Assembly (NCBI RefSeq): GCF_021389955.1
Contig: NZ_CP089980.1
Span: 1,673,501 to 1,737,500 of the forward strand
From: Fulvivirga maritima
GTDB taxonomy: Bacteria > Bacteroidota > Bacteroidia > Cytophagales > Cyclobacteriaceae
Length of the DNA stretch: 64,000 bases
Direction of reading: 5' to 3'
The notes under the pieces are model-generated. The model searched no databases. It saw only the letters and a program-made list of their open reading frames with translations, and was not told where the DNA came from. Positions 52,828 through 60,893 of this stretch are shown piece by piece. Positions within the stretch are counted from its first letter, which is position 1. Every line of letters begins with the position of its first letter. A program made the translations under genes and the position numbers.

Positions 52828-53773
52828 TTTTATCTACTCTTATTGCTGTACTGTCCAGCTGTACATTTTGAACGAAATCAGGAAAACCAGTAAGCACAGG
52901 TAGAATAGTAGAGTCTTGTTTATCCATCGCCTTAAAATCCAAGACAACATTAAAGTCTACATTATTTACTTCTTCCTGTCTATTACCTTCTATTTGGTAA
53001 GTGACTTCCACCTCTGCCTTTTCAGGAATATATTGATCGGGAAAATTATTTAAGGTAACTGGCACTGCTTTACTTTGGGTAACAAACTCAGCCACCTTAA
53101 ACTGTACCTTTACAGTAGGCGGATTCCTATGAATTAATGATTGGTTAGGAATAGAAATAGCCACGTCTTCATCATAGTTCTCATCTATGTCTTCTTGCGG
53201 AATTTTAACATATACGGTATCTGACATTTCAGAAAGTATATTTTCCGGACCTTGAAGTAAGACTGAATCCGGACTAAAAACAATAGGAGAAATAATCTTA
53301 AAATCGCTATCTAAAGAAACAGTGGCACTATCAACCGATAAATGAAATGTACGGCTTATTCTTCTTTCTATATTTACAAATAGCGTATCAGTAAGCACGT
53401 AATTAAGCTGAAATTCATCCAGCTGCTCAGAAATGAGCCCGGGTAATGATGTACCCACAATTTTCTTATAATCAGCCGGTGTTTCAAGTGGTATTTCCAG
53501 TGGAGTCACTTTTATACCCAGACTGTTTCTGAATAAATTCCAGCCTAAGCCACTTACATTAAGTTGTACGTTTTCTGGTAGCCTCTCAACAGCCATATAA
53601 CTGTCTTGATCATAAATAAAACGTACAGGATATTTTAAAGTAGTAGAGTAGTTTTCATTGAGGGCATTAAGAAACCAGAAAGTAGTGGCAGCGAAAACGC
53701 ACAGCACTATTACCCTCACATTATTGGAGCTTTCTGGCTTAAATGACCTTATGATTTCTCTTATTCTACTCAA
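52820..53773 (-). CDS. YbbR-like domain protein
   Basis: The 317-residue protein starts at TTG. One N-terminal membrane helix (VRVIVLCVFAATTFWFLNAL) is followed by three YbbR-type beta repeats (YPVRFIYDQDSYMAVERLP, VQLNVSGLGWNLF, DTLFVNIERRISRTFHLSVD). YbbR is associated with the c-di-AMP cyclase CdaA in Firmicutes; Bacteroidota place it between yajC and coaE as here. The function in Bacteroidota is unproven. The TTG shares bases with the yajC stop. Confidence 0.86.
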   Translation of the reverse strand: MSRIREIIRSFKPESSNNVRVIVLCVFAATTFWFLNALNENYSTTLKYPVRFIYDQDSYMAVERLPENVQLNVSGLGWNLFRNSLGIKVTPLEIPLETPADYKKIVGTSLPGLISEQLDEFQLNYVLTDTLFVNIERRISRTFHLSVDSATVSLDSDFKIISPIVFSPDSVLLQGPENILSEMSDTVYVKIPQEDIDENYDEDVAISIPNQSLIHRNPPTVKVQFKVAEFVTQSKAVPVTLNNFPDQYIPEKAEVEVTYQIEGNRQEEVNNVDFNVVLDFKAMDKQDSTILPVLTGFPDFVQNVQLDSTAIRVDKNE

Positions 53774-54102
53774 CTTTTTTCTTCTTTCTTTTCTTCTTTT
53801 GCTGGTACAGTCGATTCTAACGAAATAGATGATTTAAGAAAAGTCATTTTCACTCCTTTATCCACTTCTAACACAACTGTAGTTTCATCTGAACTCATTA
53901 CTTTTCCATGAATACCACCAATAGTAACCACTTGGTCACCTCTTTTAATTTCTTCAATGAATTTTTTTTGTTGCTTTTGCTTCTTTTGCTGTGGTCTTAT
54001 CATGAAAAAATAAAACACTAAAGCCACACCACCAAAAAGTATTAATGAACTGTAACCGCTTCCACCATCTGCTGCCGCTTGTAATAAAACTGTTTTTAAC
54101 AT
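53770..54102 (-). CDS. yajC: Preprotein translocase subunit YajC
   Basis: The 110-residue protein has one TM helix (GGVALVFYFFMIRP) and the YajC signature QQKKQKQQKKFIEEIKRGDQVVTIGGIHGKV, followed by a basic-to-acidic tail (AKEEKKEEKS). YajC associates with SecDF in the membrane. It overlaps the downstream ybbR gene by four bases. Confidence 0.94.
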   Translation of the reverse strand: MLKTVLLQAAADGGSGYSSLILFGGVALVFYFFMIRPQQKKQKQQKKFIEEIKRGDQVVTIGGIHGKVMSSDETTVVLEVDKGVKMTFLKSSISLESTVPAKEEKKEEKS

Positions 54103-54209
54103 TTCGAATTCTAATTAAATATTTATGTAAAAGTACATGAATTAAAACAAAACATCCCAACCCCTTTTCAGGAGCTGGGATGAATTTTCTAATTTTCTTA
54201 AGCTTAGCC

Positions 54210-54752
54210 TTATTTCACAGGGCCGTCAGTAGTTTCTGAAGGATTTACCTGAGCTTTAATTCTAAGTCTTGTTTGCTTAGGCCAAGTGTTAGCAGTAAGT
54301 GTAACAGTCTTGTTCTGAGCATTAGACTTTCCTTTACTGTTAAATTTAGCAGTAACCTCACCAGTTCCTCCTACTGGAATTGGCTCTTTAGGCCATGTAG
54401 GCACTGTACATCCGCATGAACCTACAGCATTTTGAATGATAAGTGGAGCGTCACCAGTATTTTTAAATTTAAAAGTATGCTCTACTACATCACCTTCGTT
54501 AATGGTTCCGAAATCGAACTCTTCCTCTTCAAAAGCAAAAGCAGGAATAGGTCCTTCAGGCTTTTCTTCAGGTACTGCAGGTGTAGCAGTAGTAGCAGGC
54601 TTAGATATAGGAGCACCGCTTCCTTCTAATTCATTAATTCGATTTTCTAACTCAGCGATTTTCTTCTCTGATTCTTTGTTACTACTACAAGAAGCAGCAA
54701 AAATCATTGCCAACATACCAACAAACAGTGATAATTTGATTCCTTTTCTCAT
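54210..54752 (-). CDS. DUF1573 lipoprotein
   Basis: The 180-residue protein has a lipoprotein signal with Cys22 (MIFAASCSSNKE), a short coiled coil (KKIAELENRINELEGSG), a Pro/Thr-rich linker, and a DUF1573 Ig-like domain with the typical FDFGTINEGDVVEHTFKFKNTGDAPLII, GSCGCTVPTWP and GGTGEVTAKFNSKGK. This family is common in Bacteroidota and probably binds at the cell envelope; its role is unknown. It lies between ytxH-like and yajC in the same orientation, 48 bases after the first. Confidence 0.92.
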   Translation of the reverse strand: MRKGIKLSLFVGMLAMIFAASCSSNKESEKKIAELENRINELEGSGAPISKPATTATPAVPEEKPEGPIPAFAFEEEEFDFGTINEGDVVEHTFKFKNTGDAPLIIQNAVGSCGCTVPTWPKEPIPVGGTGEVTAKFNSKGKSNAQNKTVTLTANTWPKQTRLRIKAQVNPSETTDGPVK

Positions 54753-54800
54753 TTTATGCTTAATTTATTCTCTCGTTATGTTTAATACCAACAGTATTTA

Positions 54801-55124
54801 TTACAAATCCGTTTCGTCCTTTTTCTCACCCTTTTTTATATGGCTGATCAATTCATCTACATCTTCAAGAAGTCTTTCTGCTTTTTCTTTAGCATCATCA
54901 ACCACTTTTTGACCATGGCTTCTTGCTTCATTGAAGTTAGCATCCTTTTCTGAAACAAGATCTTCTACTAATTCTTCAAGCGTTTTTTTATACTTGTCTA
55001 ATCTGTAAGTTAATCTGTCTCTGGTATTTGAGCCCTTATCGGGGGCATATAATATTCCTAATACAGCTCCTGTAGTAGCTCCGAGAAGAAACGCTAAAAG
55101 GGAGTTTCCTGATTTCGTACTCAT
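54801..55124 (-). CDS. YtxH-domain small protein
   Basis: The 107-residue protein has an N-terminal helix (LLAFLLGATTGAVLGILYAP) with the GxxxG pattern and the DKGSNTRDRL motif of YtxH/GvpT-type proteins, then a long charged coiled coil (KYKKTLEELVEDLVSEKDANF). The family includes general-stress proteins of unknown function. It lies just downstream of nusB with 11 bases between. Confidence 0.85.
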   Translation of the reverse strand: MSTKSGNSLLAFLLGATTGAVLGILYAPDKGSNTRDRLTYRLDKYKKTLEELVEDLVSEKDANFNEARSHGQKVVDDAKEKAERLLEDVDELISHIKKGEKKDETDL

Positions 55125-55135
55125 AATTGGTTTAT

Positions 55136-56275
55136 TTATTTATTGTCGATTAATCCTCGTCCACTTTTTCTGATATCACCAGATTCTACGAGTTCATTAG
55201 CTATAACATCTAACACACCATTAACAAATGTTTTACTCTTTGGTGTACTATATTTTTTAGCAATCTCAATATATTCATTAATTGTTACTTTTACCGGGAT
55301 GCTTGGGAAATTTATCATTTCACTAATAGCCATATCAAGGATTACTTTATCAGTAGCTGCAATCCTTTCTATATCCCAGTTTTTAGTCTTTTTAGCAATC
55401 AATTCTTCATATTCGGATTCTACATTTGTAGTTTCCTCGAACAGCATGATAAAGAACGCTTTGTCATCTTCCCAGTTGTAAGACAACTCTTGTAATTCAA
55501 AGTCTTCGTCTTTCTCTTCTGGTATAGATTTAATGGTTTTTGTAACCAGGCTTTTTATAATAGCCCTATCTTCTACCCAGTTAAGATCTCCCTCTTCCAT
55601 ATGCTTATCAATCACCTCATTTTTAAACAATATGTTTTTTATGATATGATTAATAATGGCTCTGTCGTCTTCAAAAGTAGGGGCATCTAGCTTTTGATAT
55701 TCCAGATACTCTTCGTCTACTTTTATAAACTCTTTAAACCAATGCCAGGCGATGGACTCGTCTTCCCATTTTAAATTACGCCTCAAGCTAACATTTTCCA
55801 GAGATTCGTTAAACTTTAAAGCGTGTATTAACAAATTTTTAACAAAATTATCGTGACCTCCACGCTTATCCTGTCCTGCCTTAGCAGCGAAAGCTATGAG
55901 TAGGTTAAGAATAGAAATATATTGATCATGGATTTTTTCGGCTTCATGAACCATATTCTTTTTAAAGAACTTAAAATCCTTATCTACATCACTATAATAA
56001 TGTCTGATGGCATCATCTACTGCCTCATTAACTTTCTTTTCTGAGCCTTTTACGCTATGAAAAGATTGGTTTTTATAGTTTTCTTTGAAAATTTTCAGTG
56101 CTTCTTGCTTCTGCTCATTTAATAAGCCTTTATCCTGCACCTCCATTGAATTAAGGTCTGGAGCGAATCGCTCCGCTATGTACTCTTGGGCTATCCCATA
56201 GTTAGCTTCCCTGCTTTGCCTGTACGCAAAGATGGTTTGCATGGCCTTGATTCGTAATGTTCGTCTGTTGAGCAT
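55136..56275 (-). CDS. nusB: NusB, long Bacteroidota form
   Basis: The 379-residue protein has the NusB N-terminus LNRRTLRIKAMQTIFAYRQS and the C-terminal NusB fold (IERIAATDKVILDMAISEMINFPSIPVKVTINEYIEIAKKYS, then FVNGVLDVI). Most NusB proteins have about 140 residues; the inserted helical middle is usual for Bacteroidota. NusB with NusE binds boxA RNA and supports antitermination in rRNA operons. A structured leader lies between its start and the leucine dehydrogenase stop. It is followed by ytxH-like, DUF1573, yajC, ybbR and coaE. Confidence 0.93.
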   Translation of the reverse strand: MLNRRTLRIKAMQTIFAYRQSREANYGIAQEYIAERFAPDLNSMEVQDKGLLNEQKQEALKIFKENYKNQSFHSVKGSEKKVNEAVDDAIRHYYSDVDKDFKFFKKNMVHEAEKIHDQYISILNLLIAFAAKAGQDKRGGHDNFVKNLLIHALKFNESLENVSLRRNLKWEDESIAWHWFKEFIKVDEEYLEYQKLDAPTFEDDRAIINHIIKNILFKNEVIDKHMEEGDLNWVEDRAIIKSLVTKTIKSIPEEKDEDFELQELSYNWEDDKAFFIMLFEETTNVESEYEELIAKKTKNWDIERIAATDKVILDMAISEMINFPSIPVKVTINEYIEIAKKYSTPKSKTFVNGVLDVIANELVESGDIRKSGRGLIDNK

Positions 56276-56283
56276 CTTTGTAT

Positions 56284-56439
56284 TAAAAAAAGAACTTTAG
56301 TGTTCATTAAAAATAATGCACTCTCAAAAGTCCTTTTAAGAATTAATCTCCATGCCGGTGTACTGACATACATTTCCGGAGACTGTTGAGAGTGCCTCGT
56401 ATCTATTGCAAAATTAAACAATTATTAATTATCGAGGCA
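56284..56439 (-). promoter_or_regulatory. Structured nusB leader with competing hairpins
   Basis: Three nested stems are visible: GCACTCTCAA (56318-56327) with TTGAGAGTGC (56386-56395); TCTCC (56347-56351) with GGAGA (56378-56382); and TGTA (56359-56362) with TACA (56369-56372). A rival 7-bp stem pairs TGCCTCG (56393-56399) with CGAGGCA (56433-56439) inside the end of the leucine dehydrogenase gene, and shares bases 56393-56395. Just before the nusB ATG, the minus strand reads GAAC-N6-GTTC followed by seven T. Attenuation of nusB is possible; it is inferred, not shown. Confidence 0.5.
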
Positions 56440-57535
56440 ACTTCACCTTACCAATATCTGCTATCCTTTTTTCAGCAGCACGAATAGCGGCTTCTTGAGA
56501 TGGAATACCTTCCTTTTCTGCCTCTGCAAGTATATTTAGACAGGTATCATAAATATTTTCAGCTCTTTCATACGCACGCTGACGGTTATAATTGCCTAAA
56601 TATTCTTCATAAACATTAATAATACCACCAGCATTAATAAGAAAATCCGGAGCATAGGTAATTCCTTTTGTTATTAACATATTACCGTGCTTATGCTCAT
56701 CTTCCAACTGATTATTGGCTGCACCTGCTACCATGGCACATTTTAATCTATCAATGTTTGTATCATTTAACGTAGCTCCCAAAGCACAGGGAGCGTATAT
56801 GTCTACATCTAAATCATAAATTTCATCCATACCCACTACTTTAGCTCCTGTAGTAGCAGAAAGCTGTTTTAACTTCTCTTCGTTAATATCAGTAATAAAT
56901 ATTTCAGCATTTTCTTTAACCAGATGATCCACCAAATACATTCCCACCTGACCTACGCCCTGGACTGCTATTTTCTTACCGGTTAAACTATCAGTGCCAA
57001 ACACCTTCTTAGCGGTAGCCTTCATGCCCATATACACTCCATAAGCAGTAACAGGAGATGGATCACCGCCACCGCCCATAGTTTCGGGCAAACCGGTAAC
57101 ATGCTTGGTCTCCATACCGATGAGTTCCATGTCACGAGTTTTCATGTTTACATCTTCAGCGGTTATATATTTACCATTAAGGCTATTTACAAACTTGCCA
57201 AACCTCCTCATAAAGGCCTCTGTTTTCATGGTAGTGGCATCTCCAATAATTACAGCCTTACCGCCGCCCAGGTTAAGACCAGTTATCGCAGATTTATATG
57301 TCATCCCTCTCGACAGCCTGAGCACATCTTTTAGAGCCTCTTGTTCTGATGCATAGTTCCACATACGAGTACCTCCGAGCGCCGGCCCCAGTACAGTATT
57401 ATGCACAGCTATAATAGCTTTTAGGCCTGTTGGTTCATCATGGCAAAATACCACCTGCTCATGCCCCAGCTTTGCTAAACCCTCAAAAACTGAAGGTTCA
57501 GAAACTTGCTCCAACTCATTTATTTGCATCATCAT
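56429..57535 (-). CDS. ldh: Leucine dehydrogenase (Glu/Leu/Phe/Val dehydrogenase family)
   Basis: The 368-residue enzyme has the substrate-lysine motif LGGGKAVIIGD (the conserved Lys contacts the 2-amino acid) and the Rossmann motif AVQGVGQVGMYLVDHL for NAD. The early LGPALGGTRMW and MTYKSAITGLNLGGGKA, and TAEDVNMKTRDMELIG, are typical. It reversibly deaminates branched-chain amino acids, feeding branched fatty acids and catabolism. Three Met codons begin the frame; the first is used here. The next gene downstream is nusB. Confidence 0.92.
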   Translation of the reverse strand: MMMQINELEQVSEPSVFEGLAKLGHEQVVFCHDEPTGLKAIIAVHNTVLGPALGGTRMWNYASEQEALKDVLRLSRGMTYKSAITGLNLGGGKAVIIGDATTMKTEAFMRRFGKFVNSLNGKYITAEDVNMKTRDMELIGMETKHVTGLPETMGGGGDPSPVTAYGVYMGMKATAKKVFGTDSLTGKKIAVQGVGQVGMYLVDHLVKENAEIFITDINEEKLKQLSATTGAKVVGMDEIYDLDVDIYAPCALGATLNDTNIDRLKCAMVAGAANNQLEDEHKHGNMLITKGITYAPDFLINAGGIINVYEEYLGNYNRQRAYERAENIYDTCLNILAEAEKEGIPSQEAAIRAAEKRIADIGKVKLPR

Positions 57536-57728
57536 AATGTTAAATAATTAGTTTATTGTAGTTTTGACTCATTCAAGAAAAATGCTCTTAAATAAGATCG
57601 CGCAAAATTAGACTTTTTTAATATTTTATCAATCTGAGAAACGCCTGTAGGTAACCTCTTTACTCTACTTTCGTTATGTAATTAATTGGTATGTTCCTGA
57701 CCCATTTTGCCCTGTTGGTTGCTGCTGC

Positions 57729-59516
57729 ATGAAAGAATTAAGTTATTTAAATAAGTATTTCCTCAAATACAAGTATCACCTCATTTCAGGGATACTGTTT
57801 ATTACGTTATCAGTAATATTTCAAATAGCGCCTGCATTAATAGTAAGGTACGCTATTAATCTGGTCACAGAAAATATAAACATCTACAGATCTTTAGATG
57901 GCCTGGACCTGCAGGATAGTTATTATTCTGTATTTGCGGGTAGCATTATTATATATGCCGTTTTAATTCTGGCACTCGCACTTTTAAGGGGTGTATTTCT
58001 ATTTTTCGTGAGACAGACCATAATAGCCATGTCTCGTTTAATAGAATATGATTTGAAAAATGAGATCTATTCTCACTATCAGTCTTTACCCTTAAGCTTT
58101 TACAGAAGAAATAATACCGGAGATTTAATGAACAGAATCTCTGAAGATGTAAGTAAAGTAAGAATGTACATAGGCCCCTCTATTATGTATGGCCTTAACT
58201 TGTTCGTACTTTTTGCTATACTTATTCCATACATGTTTACGATCAACGTTACCCTAACCTTGTTTGCGTTGATACCGCTGCCGATTCTTTCTATCAGCAT
58301 TTATTACGTAAATAACATTATCAATAAAAGATCAGAAGAAATACAGATCAGCCAGTCGGGTTTATCTACTTTTGCTCAAGAGGCCTTTTCAGGAATCCGC
58401 GTATTAAAATCATTTACTAAAGAAAAAGACTCTGTAAAGCAGTTTACTGATAAGAGTGATGAATACAAAATAAAATCACTTAAGCTGACTAAGGTACAAG
58501 CTTTGTTCTTCCCACTAATTTTAGGATTAATAGGAGTGAGCACTATACTTACCGTATATGCAGGAAGTACACAAGTTATTAACGGTACACTTACTTTTGG
58601 TAATATAGCAGAGTTCATTATCTATGTAAACCTACTCACGTGGCCAGTGGCCTCTCTTGGTTGGATCAGTAGTCTTATTCAAAGAGCAGCGGCATCACAA
58701 AAAAGAATTAATGAGTTCCTGAAAACAGAAAATAACATCATAAGTACTGAAAACCTTAAAACTGAAATTAGGGGAGAAGTAGAATTCAAAGATGTTACGT
58801 TCGTCTATCCTGATTCAGGAATTACAGCTCTAAAGAAAGTATCATTTAAAATTGAACCTGGACAGTCTTTAGCCATAATAGGTACTACAGGATCAGGTAA
58901 AAGCACGATTGCCAACCTTATTTCAAGGTTATATGATGCTAGCGAAGGTGACGTGCTGATTGATAACACAGACATTAAAAAATATCATCTGGTAAGTCTT
59001 AGAAGCCAGCTGGGTTATGTGCCTCAGGACGTTTTCTTATTTAGCGATACTATTTATAATAATATTGCCTTTGGTACTATTGAGATGAACGAAGACCGAG
59101 TAATAGAAGCGGCCAAAGAAGCAGATGTATATCAAAATATTATGGATTTTCCTGAAGGTTTTAATACCAGAGTAGGGGAAAGAGGTATCACCCTGAGTGG
59201 TGGGCAAAAGCAAAGGGTTTCTATTGCAAGAGCTATATCTCGTAACCCTAAAATCCTTATGCTAGATGATTCTCTCTCTGCTGTAGATACCAAAACAGAG
59301 AATACCATTCTCAACAGTATGAAGAGAATAATGAAAGGTCGTACTTCCATTATTATTTCTCACAGAGTTTCTTCTGCCAAATTAGCCGACAAAATCATTG
59401 TGTTAGATGATGGCGAAGTGGTAGAAAAAGGAACTCACGACGAGCTTATTGAATTCAAAGGAATGTATAAAGAGCTTTACGACAAGCAAACTCCAAGTGA
59501 AGAAAAGGTTTCTTAA
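57729..59516 (+). CDS. ABC half-exporter of MdlA/YheI type (degenerate Walker B)
   Basis: The 595-residue half-transporter has six TM helices and an ATPase: Walker A IIGTTGSGKSTIANLI, signature LSGGQKQR, and Walker B MLDDSLSAVD, where the catalytic Glu is replaced by Asp; an H-loop follows in IIISHRVSSAK. The LDDSLSAVD form is typical of the MdlA/YheI half of a heterodimeric exporter, whose partner keeps DE. The other half at 60894 has LDEATSSVD and the non-canonical signature LSVGQ, so the two are complementary. The substrate is unknown. Confidence 0.92.
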   Translation: MKELSYLNKYFLKYKYHLISGILFITLSVIFQIAPALIVRYAINLVTENINIYRSLDGLDLQDSYYSVFAGSIIIYAVLILALALLRGVFLFFVRQTIIAMSRLIEYDLKNEIYSHYQSLPLSFYRRNNTGDLMNRISEDVSKVRMYIGPSIMYGLNLFVLFAILIPYMFTINVTLTLFALIPLPILSISIYYVNNIINKRSEEIQISQSGLSTFAQEAFSGIRVLKSFTKEKDSVKQFTDKSDEYKIKSLKLTKVQALFFPLILGLIGVSTILTVYAGSTQVINGTLTFGNIAEFIIYVNLLTWPVASLGWISSLIQRAAASQKRINEFLKTENNIISTENLKTEIRGEVEFKDVTFVYPDSGITALKKVSFKIEPGQSLAIIGTTGSGKSTIANLISRLYDASEGDVLIDNTDIKKYHLVSLRSQLGYVPQDVFLFSDTIYNNIAFGTIEMNEDRVIEAAKEADVYQNIMDFPEGFNTRVGERGITLSGGQKQRVSIARAISRNPKILMLDDSLSAVDTKTENTILNSMKRIMKGRTSIIISHRVSSAKLADKIIVLDDGEVVEKGTHDELIEFKGMYKELYDKQTPSEEKVS

Positions 59517-59521
59517 ATTGA

Positions 59522-60046
59522 CTACTCAGTTATAATAGGAAAATATATTTCCATGTCGCGGCTGTCTTTGTAGACTTCAATAGTATATTCATCTAGCTTA
59601 TAGCCTTGTTTCTCGGCATAGTTATTAGCTTCTTCTCTTACGTCCTCTGGTCTCGGCATTACAAGATTATGAGCAGTAATCACAGTGCTTAAAAACCTGG
59701 CATTGTGAAAAGTTCTAACATCGTTAAACGCCATACCTGAGATTATAGTGGAGTCTGTGGAGGTAACACCGATAAACTGCCTTACGGAGTCTTTCATAAC
59801 AGGGGTAAGATAATTCACTACAGTAAGGTTGCAGTCTCCTCTTTGCTCAGCAATTTTTTTAGCCTGAAAAAAGAGTTTTTCCATTTTAGGATCATTGTAC
59901 TTAGCCACATATTCCTTACCGCTGATGTATAAATGAGGATAGTCCTTTTCCTGAAAATCCAGAGTTTCTCCTCCTCCTAACTTAAAGAAAATAAACGTTC
60001 CTACCAGGGCTACTGTCAGAATGCCCAGAATTATCTTTTTTACCAT
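59522..60046 (-). CDS. Membrane-anchored GyrI-like domain protein
   Basis: The 174-residue protein has one N-terminal helix (MVKKIILGILTVALVGTFIFF) and a soluble part with GyrI-like features: the pattern LYISGKEYVAKYNDP and the ending YTIEVYKDSRDMEIYFPI seen in GyrI/effector-binding-like domains. The ligand-binding Glu of GyrI is not obvious, so the family call is tentative. It lies 5 bases from the stop of the convergent ABC gene and 56 bases before the beta-barrel gene. Confidence 0.6.
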   Translation of the reverse strand: MVKKIILGILTVALVGTFIFFKLGGGETLDFQEKDYPHLYISGKEYVAKYNDPKMEKLFFQAKKIAEQRGDCNLTVVNYLTPVMKDSVRQFIGVTSTDSTIISGMAFNDVRTFHNARFLSTVITAHNLVMPRPEDVREEANNYAEKQGYKLDEYTIEVYKDSRDMEIYFPIITE

Positions 60047-60102
60047 TAAAGTATATTGTAATTAATCTATCTCTACTAACAAAAGAATCGCAGTCAGGTT
60101 GC

Positions 60103-60825
60103 TTAAAACACCCAGCGTAGACCTACACCACCTTGCGGTCTTATATAACCTGGGTCTTCTGATATGTCTGCAAATCCTGCTACTTCTATGAATGCTGCTA
60201 TGGGTAATTCAAAGTATGAATACTCCAGCCCAACAGTTCCAGTAGGGCCAAGGGCATATCTATTATCAACGAAATGCAGAATTTCATTTTCATTATAACC
60301 CTGCTCCCAGACGTACTCGTATTTAATTTTAGAATGCCTCCATTCTACTCCCAGACCCACGTAAGCCTGTAAGCCTTTAACCCAAGAATCCAGACTAGTC
60401 TGATACATCATTCGCACTTCACCAGTCCAATTAGACTCTACCTTATGATTAAGATAACTAAATCCTTCGCCAGGATCAAGTAGTGAATCCAGACCAGCAG
60501 TATATTCATCAAACTGATCTCTGAAATATTTACTATAAAGGCCACTTGCACCTGTGCCGAAATCAACTGACATGGCAAAGTGCTTAGTAAAATAAAGCTT
60601 ATAGGTAAGCGCGAAAGGATCTCCCAACTTTATGCCTATACCCTGATACGGATATCCTGTGTCTTCAAACACAGGGCAGGCTACTCTGGCCTTCTTCCTA
60701 GAAAAGCGCCCTGGTTTTTTAAATTTTCCTTTATAAAAAGGCTTATTCTGAGCCTGTGTGCTAGCCAAGGGTACCGAAACCACTAATAGAACAACAAAAA
60801 ATATTCTACAAAAAATAGAGGACAT
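60103..60825 (-). CDS. Outer-membrane beta-barrel protein, unknown function
   Basis: The 240-residue protein has a signal peptide (IFFVVLLVVSVPLASTQAQ), a basic stretch (GKFKKPGRFSRKKARVAC) and a barrel of alternating residues (GIGIKLGDPFALTYKLYF, LEYSYFELPIAAFIEVAGF), ending GGVGLRWVF, a barrel-assembly-like terminus. I do not recognise the family. It is between the GyrI-like gene and the second ABC gene on the same strand. Confidence 0.7.
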   Translation of the reverse strand: MSSIFCRIFFVVLLVVSVPLASTQAQNKPFYKGKFKKPGRFSRKKARVACPVFEDTGYPYQGIGIKLGDPFALTYKLYFTKHFAMSVDFGTGASGLYSKYFRDQFDEYTAGLDSLLDPGEGFSYLNHKVESNWTGEVRMMYQTSLDSWVKGLQAYVGLGVEWRHSKIKYEYVWEQGYNENEILHFVDNRYALGPTGTVGLEYSYFELPIAAFIEVAGFADISEDPGYIRPQGGVGLRWVF

Positions 60826-60893
60826 GCAAGTATTTATATTAAGGCTGTAAATTAATACGCTTCGGGATATTTTAATAATTATGTAATGAAAAA

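Noticed and set aside
54436-54912. 158-residue plus-strand frame
   Set aside because: Antisense to the DUF1573 lipoprotein and YtxH-like genes, both of which have clear family motifs.
56318-56395. The nusB leader as SRP RNA or 6S RNA
   Set aside because: The conserved SRP GGAA-loop helix and the 6S central bubble pattern are not present, and the element is immediately upstream of a gene on the same strand.
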